48,505 nt of DNA from Gemmatimonadota bacterium (GTDB lineage: Bacteria; Gemmatimonadota; Gemmatimonadetes; Palauibacterales; Palauibacteraceae), in assembly GCA_021295785.1 (NCBI GenBank), contig JAGWBR010000025.1:1-48505 (forward strand), in the 5' to 3' direction. The notes beneath the pieces are model-generated. The model was not told the origin of the DNA and searched no databases. It saw nothing but the letters and a program-made list of their open reading frames with translations. Each line of letters begins with the position of its first letter. Position 1 is the stretch's first letter. Shown piece by piece: positions 39,991-48,505 of this stretch. A program made the position numbers and the translations under genes.

Positions 39991-42201
39991 ATGAAGGCGG
40001 ACGATTTTCATGACTGCGCCGGTTCGCGCGCAGGCAACCTCGCCAGGACAGTAACCGCTTTGGCTACCGGTGCGACGGCTGCGGCGGTCGGGGCCTGCGG
40101 GGACGGTGGCGGCCCGCCCACAGGAGACGACGCCCCGCCGACCCCGGTCGCGGAGATGCGGCCAACAGAGTTGGAGGCGCACGGCCATGTGCGGACCGAC
40201 AACTACTACTGGCTGCGGGAGCGCGACAACCCTGAAGTCATCGAGTACCTGGAAGCCGAAAACGCCTATACGGACGGGATGACGGCCCACACGGCCGGAC
40301 TGCGCCAGGACCTGTTCGACGAGATCAAGGGTCGCATCCGGCAAGACGATTCCAGCGTGCCCGTCCGTCGAGGCGATTACTTCTATTATTCCCGCACCGA
40401 GGACGGGCTCGATTACCCCATCCATGCGAGGAAGCGTTACTCCCTGGACGCCGACGAGGAGATAATCCTCGACGTCAACGAGCTGGCCCAGGGGCACGAC
40501 TATTACAGCGCCTTCCCGGATGTGGGTCCCGACGGCAACCTCATGGCCTACGCCGAAGACACCGTCGGCCGCCGTCTCTACACGATCCGGTTCAAGAACC
40601 TTGGCCTGAACCGCGAATTCGGCGAGGTAATCGAAAACACTTCGGGCAACACCGCCTGGGCCGAAAACGGGCGCACCATCTACTACACCAAGCGGGATCC
40701 GAACACGCTCAGGGCTTATCAGGTGTTTCGGCACTATCTGGGCCAGGACCCGGCAAACGACGAGCTGGTCTACCAGGAAGATGACGAGGAATTCAGTGTC
40801 GGCGTCTGGAAGACCAAGTCCAAGAAGTTCGTGGTCATCTCATCGTCCCACACGACGATGGACGAGCACCGCATCGCAGACGCCACGGACCCCGAAGCGG
40901 AATTCTCGGTCTTCGTTCCTCGCGAACGCGGGCACGAGCACTCTCTTGACCACATCGGTTCTAGTTTCTACATCCGCACCAACAGGGACGGCGCGACCAA
41001 CTTCAAGTTGGCGGTGGTACCCGACGAGAACTGGGAGGGGCTAGGGTGGCGGGACGTGGTTCGGCACCGCGGCCACGTGTTTCTGGAGGGTTTCGAGCTG
41101 TTCGAAACCCACCTTGTGGTGGAAGAGCGCACCGGCGGGCTGGTCAGGTTGTTGGTGGCACCCTGGGGCGAGGTGTTTGGGGGCTCGTTTGGCAGTAGGG
41201 GGGAAACCCATCACATCGAATTCGGCGACCCGGCCTATCTCGCCTGGATCGATGCCAACCCGGAACCGGCAACCGAGATCCTGCGCTTCGGGTACACTTC
41301 CCCCGCCGCTCCCCGCTCCGTCTACGATTACAACATGCGCACGGGCGAGCGCACCCTCCTGAAGGAAGACGAGGTTTTGGGGGGTTTCGACCGAACCGAC
41401 TACCAGGTGGAGCGTCTTGAGGTGCCGTCACGCGACGGCTCCGTGGCGATACCCGTTTCGATCGTCTACCACCGGGATCATCGCGGAGACGGGCCTTCGC
41501 CTCTGCTCCTGTATGCCTACGGGTCGTACGGAGCGAGCACCGAAGCCACGTTTTCCTCGTCGAGGCTCAGTCTGCTGGACCGGGGCTTCGTGTATGCCAT
41601 CGCCCACGTGCGAGGCGGCCAGGAATTGGGCCGCGAGTGGTACGAGGGCGGGAAGATGTTCAACAAGATCAACACCTTCACCGACTTTATCGACGTCGCC
41701 GATCACCTGGTTGGATCCGGCTGGGTCACCCCGGACAAGTTGTTCGCCATGGGAGGTAGCGCCGGCGGACTGCTGATGGGGGCTGTGGTCAACATGCGGC
41801 CCGAGTTGTTCCGCGGCGTGGTTGCGGCCGTGCCGTTCGTGGATGTGGTGACCACAATGCTGGACGAAACGATTCCCCTGACCACGTTTGAATACGACGA
41901 ATGGGGCAACCCGAACGAGCAGGAGTCCTACCAGTACATGCTGTCCTACTCACCCTATGACCGGGTGGAGGCCAAGGATTATCCCAACATTCTGGTGACC
42001 GCGGGGTTGCACGACAGCCAGGTGCAGTACTGGGAGCCCGCGAAGTGGGTGGCCAGGCTCAGGGCGATGAAGACCGACAACAACACGCTCCTGCTCAAGA
42101 CACACATGGACGCCGGGCACGGCGGTGGTTCGGGCAGAGATCGGCGTTACGAAGAGATCGCCTTCCAGTACGCGTTCCTGCTCGATCTCCTGGAACGTTG
42201 A
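39991..42201 (+). CDS. S9A prolyl oligopeptidase / oligopeptidase B-like lipoprotein
   Basis: A 736-residue serine peptidase. A leader (TVTALATGATAAAVGAC) with lipobox Cys36 suggests membrane anchoring, unlike the cytosolic enteric enzyme. The seven-bladed propeller spans about 120-450 and the alpha/beta-hydrolase domain about 460-736. The triad is complete: Ser590 (MGGSAGGLL), Asp675 (GLHDSQV) and His710 (DAGHGGG). YGSYGAS and HVRGGQELGREWY are oligopeptidase B signatures that suggest cleavage after basic residues, though YxxxxEY-type S2 residues were not checked. AGAGGATC lies about ten bases before the ATG. It is probably involved in peptide use outside the cytoplasm. Confidence 0.92.
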   Translation: MKADDFHDCAGSRAGNLARTVTALATGATAAAVGACGDGGGPPTGDDAPPTPVAEMRPTELEAHGHVRTDNYYWLRERDNPEVIEYLEAENAYTDGMTAHTAGLRQDLFDEIKGRIRQDDSSVPVRRGDYFYYSRTEDGLDYPIHARKRYSLDADEEIILDVNELAQGHDYYSAFPDVGPDGNLMAYAEDTVGRRLYTIRFKNLGLNREFGEVIENTSGNTAWAENGRTIYYTKRDPNTLRAYQVFRHYLGQDPANDELVYQEDDEEFSVGVWKTKSKKFVVISSSHTTMDEHRIADATDPEAEFSVFVPRERGHEHSLDHIGSSFYIRTNRDGATNFKLAVVPDENWEGLGWRDVVRHRGHVFLEGFELFETHLVVEERTGGLVRLLVAPWGEVFGGSFGSRGETHHIEFGDPAYLAWIDANPEPATEILRFGYTSPAAPRSVYDYNMRTGERTLLKEDEVLGGFDRTDYQVERLEVPSRDGSVAIPVSIVYHRDHRGDGPSPLLLYAYGSYGASTEATFSSSRLSLLDRGFVYAIAHVRGGQELGREWYEGGKMFNKINTFTDFIDVADHLVGSGWVTPDKLFAMGGSAGGLLMGAVVNMRPELFRGVVAAVPFVDVVTTMLDETIPLTTFEYDEWGNPNEQESYQYMLSYSPYDRVEAKDYPNILVTAGLHDSQVQYWEPAKWVARLRAMKTDNNTLLLKTHMDAGHGGGSGRDRRYEEIAFQYAFLLDLLER

Positions 42202-42286
42202 GCGAGCACGGCGACGCCGCGGCGCCGTCCCATACTCGAGTCCCCGCGGGCCCGGCAGGCGGCCCGGATCAACTAGGGGAGGCGAT

Positions 42287-43870
42287 TTGAGCGGCGGCGG
42301 AGTCGATCTGAGTGTCCACGGGATCACGGGCCCCGTGGTACGCCGGAATCCGGCGCCCGCGAAACTGTACGAAGACGCCGTGAACGGGGGCGACGACTGC
42401 CTCTCGGCCGAAGGGTGCCTGGTGTCATATTCGGGGGCCAAGACAGGGCGCTCGCCCGAAGACCGCCACATAGTCCGCGACAAGGCCACCGAAGAAGAGG
42501 TGTTCTGGGGGTCGGTGAACAAGGCCATTTCGCCGGAATCGTTTGCCCGTAACCGCGACCGCGCCAGGGACTTTCTGGCCGCACGGGAATGCCTCTATGT
42601 GGTTGACGGGTTCGCGGGCTGGGACCCCGGCGACCGACTCAAGATCCGCATCATCTGTTCGCGTCCGTACCACGCGCTCTTCATGCACAACATGCTGATC
42701 CGGCCGACCGCCGATGAGCTACGGAGCTTCGGTATACCGGACTTCGTGGTGTACAATGCGGGTCAGCAGGAGGCGGACGAGAGTGTGCCGGGAGTTACGT
42801 CCCAGGTCAGCGTCGACCTTTTCTTCAGCGGTCGGGAGGCGTCGATCCTCGGCACCGAGTACGCCGGGGAAATGAAAAAGGGCGTCTTCACCGTCATGAA
42901 TTTCCTGATGCCGCTGCGGGGCGTGCTCAGCATGCACTGCTCGGCCACCGCCGACCGTGCGACAGGCCGCTCTTCGCTTCTTTTTGGACTCTCGGGCACC
43001 GGCAAGACCACGCTTTCCGCCGACCGCCGGCGCGCCCTGGTTGGGGACGACGAGCACTGCTGGGGGGCAGACGGCATCTACAACATCGAGGGTGGCTGCT
43101 ACGCCAAGACCATCGATCTCTCGGAGGCCAGGGAGCCCGACATTTTTCGTGCTCTCCGGTTCGGGGCCGTGCTGGAGAACGTGGTGTTGAGCGACGACCG
43201 AAGCGTTGACTGGGCAGACGGATCGGTGACTCAGAACACGCGCGGCAGCTACCCGATAGAGCACATCAGCGGGGCGCAGATCCCGTGCCGGGCCGGCCAC
43301 CCCACCGACGTGATTTTCCTGACGGCAGACGCATTCGGAGTCCTGCCACCGGTGAGCCGGCTCACGCCGGAACAGGCCATGTACCATTTTGTCAGTGGCT
43401 ACACGGCCAAGGTGGCGGGGACCGAAGTCGGGGTTACCGAGCCGCAGGCGACCTTTTCGCCGTGTTTTGGGGGTCCGTTCATGCCACTGCACCCCGCGCG
43501 CTACGCGCAACTGCTGGCCGACCGTATCCGCGAGCACGGGACCAGGGCCTGGCTTGTCAACACGGGGTGGAGCGGCGGGGCATACGGAACCGGATCCCGG
43601 ATTGATCTCAAACACACGCGAACGATGGTTGACGCCATTCACCGGGGCGATTTGACCGGCGCACCGGTGGAGCGGGACCCGACCTTCGGGTTGGATTTCG
43701 TGACCCGGGCGCCCGGGGTGCCCGACGAGATACTGCATCCGCGCGGAACCTGGTCCGACGGGGCTGCCTACGATGCGCAGGCCGGCCAGCTGGCCCGGCT
43801 GTTTCGGGACAATTTTTCCAAATACGAAACGACCTGTTCAAGAGAGGTGTGTAACGCGGGGCCCGCCTGA
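42287..43870 (+). CDS. pckA: ATP-dependent phosphoenolpyruvate carboxykinase
   Basis: A 527-residue enzyme converting oxaloacetate and ATP to PEP, the entry to gluconeogenesis. The TTG at 42287 has GGGAGG five bases upstream and gives the family's usual length; earlier in-frame codons overlap the peptidase gene. The P-loop GLSGTGKTT is at 234-242, EYAGEMKKGVFTVMN precedes it, and the oxaloacetate and metal sites (GRSPEDRHIV, HCSA, ENVVLSDD, YTAKVAGTE) are intact. The C-terminus NTGWSGGAYGTGSRIDLKHTR also matches. With the DAACS symporter it links C4 acid uptake to sugar synthesis. The TPR gene follows after 56 bases with its own strong ribosome site. Confidence 0.96.
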   Translation: MSGGGVDLSVHGITGPVVRRNPAPAKLYEDAVNGGDDCLSAEGCLVSYSGAKTGRSPEDRHIVRDKATEEEVFWGSVNKAISPESFARNRDRARDFLAARECLYVVDGFAGWDPGDRLKIRIICSRPYHALFMHNMLIRPTADELRSFGIPDFVVYNAGQQEADESVPGVTSQVSVDLFFSGREASILGTEYAGEMKKGVFTVMNFLMPLRGVLSMHCSATADRATGRSSLLFGLSGTGKTTLSADRRRALVGDDEHCWGADGIYNIEGGCYAKTIDLSEAREPDIFRALRFGAVLENVVLSDDRSVDWADGSVTQNTRGSYPIEHISGAQIPCRAGHPTDVIFLTADAFGVLPPVSRLTPEQAMYHFVSGYTAKVAGTEVGVTEPQATFSPCFGGPFMPLHPARYAQLLADRIREHGTRAWLVNTGWSGGAYGTGSRIDLKHTRTMVDAIHRGDLTGAPVERDPTFGLDFVTRAPGVPDEILHPRGTWSDGAAYDAQAGQLARLFRDNFSKYETTCSREVCNAGPA

Positions 43871-43926
43871 AATTGCCGGGGCCCGCAAAGGCCCCCGCGC
43901 GGTCCCCTCAGTCCGACGGAGGAATA

Positions 43927-45588
43927 ATGGAGAATTTCACGCATGTTGATCTGGACAAGGGGCGCAGGCTGCTGAGGGTGGCCGAGGCTGGCGCGACCAA
44001 GGCCGCGTTGCTGGCGGTGCTGCTGACCGCGTTCGGCCCACCGGTGCAGGCCCAGGAAAACGGCGCCGAAGACGGCGGCGCGCACCAGGCACCCCTGTAC
44101 GGAAATTTGGGACCGCTGACCCGCTCCGTTACCACCGACTCCGAGTTGGCCCAGGCCTATTTCAACGAAGGTCTGCTGTTCATGTACGCTTTCGGGACCT
44201 CGTCCGCCACGGAGGCATTCAAGGCGGCCCAGGCCGAGGACTCCGAGTGCGCCGCCTGTTTCTGGGGCGAGGCCTGGTCTCTGGCACCCTACCTGAATGG
44301 CGGGATGCCGCCTGGTGATGAACGCGAGGCCCACGCGGCGATTGCCAAAGCGAAGGAACTGGCCGACGCGGGGCACGCCAGCGAGGTCGAGCAGGCGCTG
44401 ATCGATGCGTTCATGGTCCGGTTTGAGGGGGAGCCCGACCGCGACCGGCGGCGGTTGCTTGACTCGCTCTATGCGGTTGCAATGGAGGAGGTGGCGGCTC
44501 GCTTCCCCGATGATTTGGATGTGCAGACCCTGTACGGCGAGGCCTGGATGCTGCTGCGTCCGCGCCGCGGCGACGTGGACCTGAACGCTGCCGACGTGCA
44601 GAAAATCAAGAGGGCGCTGGAGGGGGTCATGTCAGCCGATATCTCGCATCCCGGCGCCTGTCATCTCTACATCCACCTGGTCGAGGCGTCGCAGGATCCG
44701 TCGCTGGCGGAGGACTGCGCCGATCTGCTGGGTAGCCAGATCGCGGTCAGTCATATCCGGCACATGCCATCGCACATCTACATGAACATCGGCCGCTGGG
44801 GCGACGCGGTCCGTGGGAACCAGCAGGCCTGGCACGCCGACCAGAAGGCAGGCCACGGCGGACCTCCCGGAGTCTACCCGTCCCACAACCTGCACATGCT
44901 GATCAACGCGGCGGTGATGGACGGGCAGAGCGCGGTGGCCATGCAGGCGGCCAAGGATCTGGCCCGGCATCCGGGGCCGTGGGCGGTTTACGTGCCGCTC
45001 ACCCATGCGGCGTTTGGCCGGTGGACCGAAATCCTGGAGGCCGACACGTCACCCGAGGGCCCGATGGAAACCGCCGGGTGGGCGTTTGCCCGGGGCATGG
45101 CCCGCCTGCGCACCGGCGACCCAGACGGGGCGGCCGCGGAGTTGGAGGCCCTGGACCGTGTGCTGGCCGAAGACGTGGGCGAAGATGCGATGTTCCGGTT
45201 CAGCCCCATGTCAGAGGTGATCGGTATTCCGCGGTCGATCCTGGCCGGGGAAATCGCGCACGCCGACGGGCGGTCTGACGAAGCCGTTGAACTGCTGCGG
45301 GGCGGCGTGGAAATTGAAGACGGGTTGGTCTACTCGGAGCCCCGGGCGTGGCACATGCCGGTGCGGCATCACCTGGGGGCGGTTCTGCTGGAATCCGGGC
45401 GGCCGGCCGAGGCAGCCGACGTGTTCCGCGGCGCGCTGGATGATTTGCCCAACCAGGGGTGGGCGCTGTTCGGGCTGGAGCAGGCGCTGCGCGATCTGGG
45501 CGAGCACGAAGAGGCGGATGCGGTGTGGACCGAGTTCACGGAATTCTGGTCGCGAGCCGATGTTTGGCTGATGAGCTCCCGCTTCTAG
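43927..45588 (+). CDS. Exported TPR-repeat protein with a CxxC-FW motif
   Basis: A 553-residue protein with a signal peptide (ALLAVLLTAFGPPVQAQ) after a longer N-region. TPR-like helical pairs run through the whole protein, starting at AQAYFNEGLLFMYAF and ending at GWALFGLEQALRDLGEHEEA. CAACFWGEAWSLAPYLN (Cys108, Cys111) and HPGACHLYIHLVEAS followed by RHMPSHIYMNIGRW are hallmarks of a conserved family of unknown role. The His- and Cys-rich pattern hints at metal or haem binding, but there is no CxxCH. The ATG at 43927 has GGAGG five bases upstream, better than the ORF's earlier in-frame start. Function unknown; probably periplasmic. Confidence 0.82.
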   Translation: MENFTHVDLDKGRRLLRVAEAGATKAALLAVLLTAFGPPVQAQENGAEDGGAHQAPLYGNLGPLTRSVTTDSELAQAYFNEGLLFMYAFGTSSATEAFKAAQAEDSECAACFWGEAWSLAPYLNGGMPPGDEREAHAAIAKAKELADAGHASEVEQALIDAFMVRFEGEPDRDRRRLLDSLYAVAMEEVAARFPDDLDVQTLYGEAWMLLRPRRGDVDLNAADVQKIKRALEGVMSADISHPGACHLYIHLVEASQDPSLAEDCADLLGSQIAVSHIRHMPSHIYMNIGRWGDAVRGNQQAWHADQKAGHGGPPGVYPSHNLHMLINAAVMDGQSAVAMQAAKDLARHPGPWAVYVPLTHAAFGRWTEILEADTSPEGPMETAGWAFARGMARLRTGDPDGAAAELEALDRVLAEDVGEDAMFRFSPMSEVIGIPRSILAGEIAHADGRSDEAVELLRGGVEIEDGLVYSEPRAWHMPVRHHLGAVLLESGRPAEAADVFRGALDDLPNQGWALFGLEQALRDLGEHEEADAVWTEFTEFWSRADVWLMSSRF

Positions 45589-45641
45589 GCCTCGTGTACG
45601 TGGAAGCTGCGCTTTTGACCACGGACTCGTAGGCAGGACCC

Positions 45642-46553
45642 ATGCAAGTCGTGCATGGCCCTATCCTTGCCAGCCTCTCGAGCGTAACGCATCGATACGG
45701 ACCGGTGCTGGCGCTGGACGGCCTCGATCTGGAGGTCCGGCGTGGCGAGGTGCTGGGGGTACTGGGCCCAAATGGCGCGGGCAAGACCACTGCCATCAGC
45801 CTCCTCCTCGGGAGCCTGCATGTACAGGAGGGCGTGGTTAGCGTCTTCGGCTCTGCGCCGGGAGCGGCCGAAGTGCGGGTACGCCGCGGGGCGATGCTGC
45901 AGATCTCGGGCATTTCCGCGAACCTGACGGTGCGCGAGCACATCGAGCTGTTCCGTGCCTACTATCCCGCGCCGCTCCCGGCGTCCCGACTGATGGCCAT
46001 GGCGGGCCTCGAGGATCTTGCCCGGCGCCGATATGGCAAGCTCTCGGGCGGCCAGAAGCAGCGCGTGATGTTTGCGCTGGCGCTGGCGGGCGATCCGGAG
46101 CTGCTGTTCCTGGATGAGCCCACGACTGGGCTCGATGTCGATGCCCGGCACCGGCTATGGAGCGAAATCCGGGCCCTCAGGGAGTCTGGGCGCACTACCG
46201 TGCTCACGACCCACAACCTGGACGAGGCGGACGCGCTCGCTGACCGCGTGGTGGTTGTCCACAACGGGCGACGGATAGCCCAAGGGACCCCCGCGGAGAT
46301 CAAGTCGCGCACGGCGGGGCGCCTGGTGCGCTGCGTCACACGGATCGGACCCGAGGAGGTTACGCGCATGCCCGGTTTCCTCAAGGTCGGGACCCGTGGC
46401 CAGCACCTGGAGGTTTTGACGACGCGGCCCGAGGAGTTGGTCCGGGAGCTGCTCGGCCGCGACCGGGGGCTGGCGGATCTGACGGTGGTCTCTGCCGGGC
46501 TCGAGGAGGCGTTTCTCGCGCTGACGAGGGAAGGAAAGGAGGGGGCGGGATGA
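45642..46553 (+). CDS. ABC transporter ATP-binding subunit
   Basis: A 303-residue ATPase. Walker A GPNGAGKTT is at about 42-50, the Q-loop in MLQISGIS, the signature LSGGQKQR at about 128-135, Walker B LLFLDEPTTGLD at about 148-159 and the switch His in TTHNLDEAD. A C-terminal extension (about 220-300) ending in LEEAFLALTREGK is typical of drug/polysaccharide exporter (DrrA-like) ATPases. It overlaps the permease gene by four bases (ATGA) and forms an exporter with it. The exported substrate cannot be read from sequence. Confidence 0.94.
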   Translation: MQVVHGPILASLSSVTHRYGPVLALDGLDLEVRRGEVLGVLGPNGAGKTTAISLLLGSLHVQEGVVSVFGSAPGAAEVRVRRGAMLQISGISANLTVREHIELFRAYYPAPLPASRLMAMAGLEDLARRRYGKLSGGQKQRVMFALALAGDPELLFLDEPTTGLDVDARHRLWSEIRALRESGRTTVLTTHNLDEADALADRVVVVHNGRRIAQGTPAEIKSRTAGRLVRCVTRIGPEEVTRMPGFLKVGTRGQHLEVLTTRPEELVRELLGRDRGLADLTVVSAGLEEAFLALTREGKEGAG

Positions 46554-47392
46554 CCCGTGGGGCGGAAACCGCCGGCAAAGGCGGGGGCGCATTGGTGCAA
46601 GTTCGCGGCACACGTCGGCTCAGCCCGGCCCGACGCCTTCACATCTACCTGCTGGAGGCGCGCTTCCAGGTCGTGGAGGTGCTGCGGGAGCCCGCGTTCG
46701 CCATCCCCACGCTGGTATTCCCGCTCATCTTATACCTGTTCTTCGGTGTGATCATGGGCACGGGCGGCCCGTCGCTGGCCGTACCGACGTACGTGCTGGC
46801 GACCTACGGCGTTTTCGGCGTCCTGGGCCCCGCGCTCTTCGGCTTCGGGGTCGGGCTCGCGAACGAGCGCGACACCGGCGTCCTGCTCCTCAAGCAGACC
46901 ACACCCATGCCAGTCGGCGCCTATCTGTTCGCCAAGGTGATGGCGGCGCTGATCTTCGGCACGGCGGTCGTGCTCGGCCTGTTCCTGCTGGCCTCCCAAG
47001 CAGCCGGCGTGGCGCTCTACCGCTGGCAGTGGTTCGCGCTGGCCGGGGTGCTGCTCGCCGGCGTGATCCCGTTCTGCGCCCTGGGCTTGGCGGTCGGCGC
47101 GTGGGCCAGGGGACGCTCGGCCGTCGCCGTGGTCAACCTCGTCTTCCTGCCCATGGCCATGCTCTCCGGGCTCTGGCTCCCCGTCTATATGTTCCCGGAA
47201 ATCATGCAGGACATCGCCTTGGCGCTTCCCGCCTATCACCACGCGCAACTCGCGCTCAAGGTCGTCGCCATGGACGCGGGGCAGTCGGTCCCGTTGCACG
47301 TGGCGATTCTGATGGCCGAGACGCTCGTTTTTCTCGCGGTCGCGAGGTTGGGGTTCCGCCGCGCGGGCACCTTCGCGCTGGGAGGAAAGTGA
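46550..47392 (+). CDS. ABC-2-type permease subunit
   Basis: A 280-residue membrane protein with six hydrophobic segments: TLVFPLILYLFFGVIMG, YVLATYGVFGVLGPALFGFG, FGTAVVLGLFLLASQAAG, FALAGVLLAGVIPFCALGLA, AVVNLVFLPMAMLSGLWLPV and ILMAETLVFLAVARLGF. NERDTGVLLLKQTTPMPVGA is the usual cytosolic loop following helix 2, and PLYMFPEIMQD-like residues after helix 5 match ABC-2 exporters. The first 30 residues are basic and may lie in the cytosol. It overlaps the ATPase gene by four bases. Its last base is the first base of the next ATG, so all three genes form one operon. Confidence 0.92.
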   Translation: MTRGAETAGKGGGALVQVRGTRRLSPARRLHIYLLEARFQVVEVLREPAFAIPTLVFPLILYLFFGVIMGTGGPSLAVPTYVLATYGVFGVLGPALFGFGVGLANERDTGVLLLKQTTPMPVGAYLFAKVMAALIFGTAVVLGLFLLASQAAGVALYRWQWFALAGVLLAGVIPFCALGLAVGAWARGRSAVAVVNLVFLPMAMLSGLWLPVYMFPEIMQDIALALPAYHHAQLALKVVAMDAGQSVPLHVAILMAETLVFLAVARLGFRRAGTFALGGK

Positions 47393-48144
47393 TGCCGAAG
47401 ACAGATCGGCCCGGCCCGCGCAGCCTTACCTGGATCCTGGTCGGAATCGCGGTGTTCGTCGCGGTCCTGGCCACGCTGCCGGTCCCGGAGGTCGCCGACG
47501 GGCCGGCTCCGGGGACGCACGAAGAGAACTTCGCGATCGTGGATGTCACGCTCTTCGACGGCGAGGTCTTTCGGCACGGCTGGGACGTGTGGGTCGAGGA
47601 CGGGCGGATCCGGCAGGCTGGTCTGAGGCTCGACCTGCCCGAGGACCTTTTCCGCCGGCTGGCCGCGACCGCCCCGGACGGTGACGGCACGCAACACGAG
47701 ACCTCCGTGCAGACTCTCGCCGACCCGGACGAGGCGGCGGGGTGGGTGGGAGCCCGCAAGGCCAAGGACTCCGCCGTGGCGCAACTGGTAAAGGAGACGG
47801 ACGAACCGCTGCTCTCACCGATGCAGCGCCAGACACTCGTTGATCGCTTCTCGGGCAGCCTGACGGAGGGTGCAAGAGTGGCGATGGAGAACGTCCGGCG
47901 TCTGCGCGCGGCCGGAGTGCGCCTAGTCGCGGGCACGGACGCTCCCAACTCGGGAACCGGCGCGGCCCCGGCCGGGCCGCCACCCACCGTGACGTTCATC
48001 TCGCCCGATGAGTGGACTCAGGTGGAGATCCGCTTGGAAGACTTCCCGACGGCCACGTCGGAGCTCATCGCGGGGCTGGCGTTTGTGGCGGAGGGACCGG
48101 TGGGGGTCTACGTGTTCGAGGTGGATGAGGTGGAGGTGGGGTGA
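47392..48144 (+). pseudogene. Collapsed amidohydrolase with CIA30-like C-terminal end
   Basis: A 250-residue open frame after a strong GGAGG site. A membrane segment (LTWILVGIAVFVAVLATLP) is followed by the amidohydrolase strand NFAIVDVTLFDGEVFRHGWD and VWVEDGRIRQAG. The HxH metal site that should come about 40 residues later is absent. The sequence moves to a mid-domain part (SVQTLADPDEAAGWVGARKA, then ENVRRLRAAGVRLVAGTDAP). Here the C-terminal half of the barrel is lost, and TFISPDEWTQVEIRLEDFPT leads to a CIA30-type end (GVYVFEVDEVEV). Three segments of one long ancestral gene seem joined by two in-frame deletions. Without the metal ligands it should be inactive as a hydrolase. Confidence 0.65.
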
Positions 48145-48505
48145 GGCAGCGTGGTGGATAGGTCTGATGGACAAAGTGTCGAGACCGGCTGCGTCGTGCT
48201 TGTCGGCAGACCGGGAACCCGTCCTCGCTGGCGTCCAGGAGTTCCTCGGTCAGCAGGTTGGGCTCGGGCCGCCAGCGCACGATCTGCTCTACCGTGTGTC
48301 CGGCAGACGCCAGGTGACCTCGGGCCTGTCGGACCTCGTGTAGACGAACTACCCCGCAGCGACCGTGACCTCTCCAACGGGCCGGATGATCGGCCTCGGC
48401 TGCCCCGACTAGGAATGTCCCCCCCTGGGTGAGTGTCTTTCGCCCCCGGCCAGCCGCAGCGGGTAGGGGGTGGGGTGGACACCCTCGCGAGACAGTCGCG
48501 GGGAG
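48145..48505. other. Right-edge stretch without a clear gene; possible IS3 orfA trace
   Basis: No intact gene is seen. On the minus strand (about 48160-48350) a frame reads HTVEQIVRWRPEPNLL and VCRQ further on. This is reminiscent of the helix-turn-helix start of IS3-family orfA proteins (xxEQIVxxLREAExLL, then VCRxLG). The match is loose and no start is visible. Confidence 0.25.

Overview
The window is G+C-rich bacterial DNA, about two thirds G+C by eye. Its gene content points to Gemmatimonadota or a close relative. This is inferred from several secreted 6-bladed beta-propeller proteins sharing a GxGPGEF-type motif, a giant Asp-box (BNR) propeller, PSMA-like M28 and prolyl-oligopeptidase lipoproteins, D-aminoacylases, a PafA-like phosphatase and an HcrA-like molybdenum hydroxylase subunit. 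No tRNA, rRNA or CRISPR array was seen.

Left part (1-9,080) is accessory and rearranged. It begins with the 5' end of a beta-propeller gene that runs off the left edge. Next come an HU/IHF-like gene, a propeller lipoprotein, and a P4-type tyrosine recombinase lying between two ~430 bp direct copies of a non-coding structured repeat. An IS3-family transposase remnant, a propeller coupled to a degenerate thioredoxin-like/Cys-rich protein, and another propeller follow.

Middle (9,080-25,100) is mostly housekeeping: an SLOG protein, PriA, an HNH protein, TatA/B-like, a 2Fe-2S subunit of a molybdenum hydroxylase, OmpH/Skp, a D-aminoacylase, the BNR protein, a fourth propeller, a second IS3 remnant abutting queF, queC, and a YkvI-like membrane protein.

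Right part (25,150-48,140) holds the molybdopterin subunit, then a tightly packed + strand series with GTGA start-stop overlaps: DUF1460, PafA-like phosphatase, frameshifted aspartyl protease, MFS exporter, M28 peptidase, D-aminoacylase. After these come an orphan M23 tail, an FAD oxidoreductase, a dicarboxylate/amino-acid symporter, MsrA, oligopeptidase B-like protease, ATP-dependent PEP carboxykinase, a TPR protein, and an ABC exporter pair followed by a collapsed amidohydrolase-CIA30 gene. Together this suggests an aerobic heterotroph that digests peptides, D-amino-acid derivatives and phosphate esters outside the cytoplasm, imports the products and feeds C4 acids into gluconeogenesis.

The most unusual signal is the repeat around the recombinase. 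Its copies preserve three stem-loops by paired (compensatory) base changes while not preserving a reading frame, as expected for a structured RNA or single-stranded DNA element. A second theme is gene decay: at least six genes are truncated, frameshifted or internally deleted.
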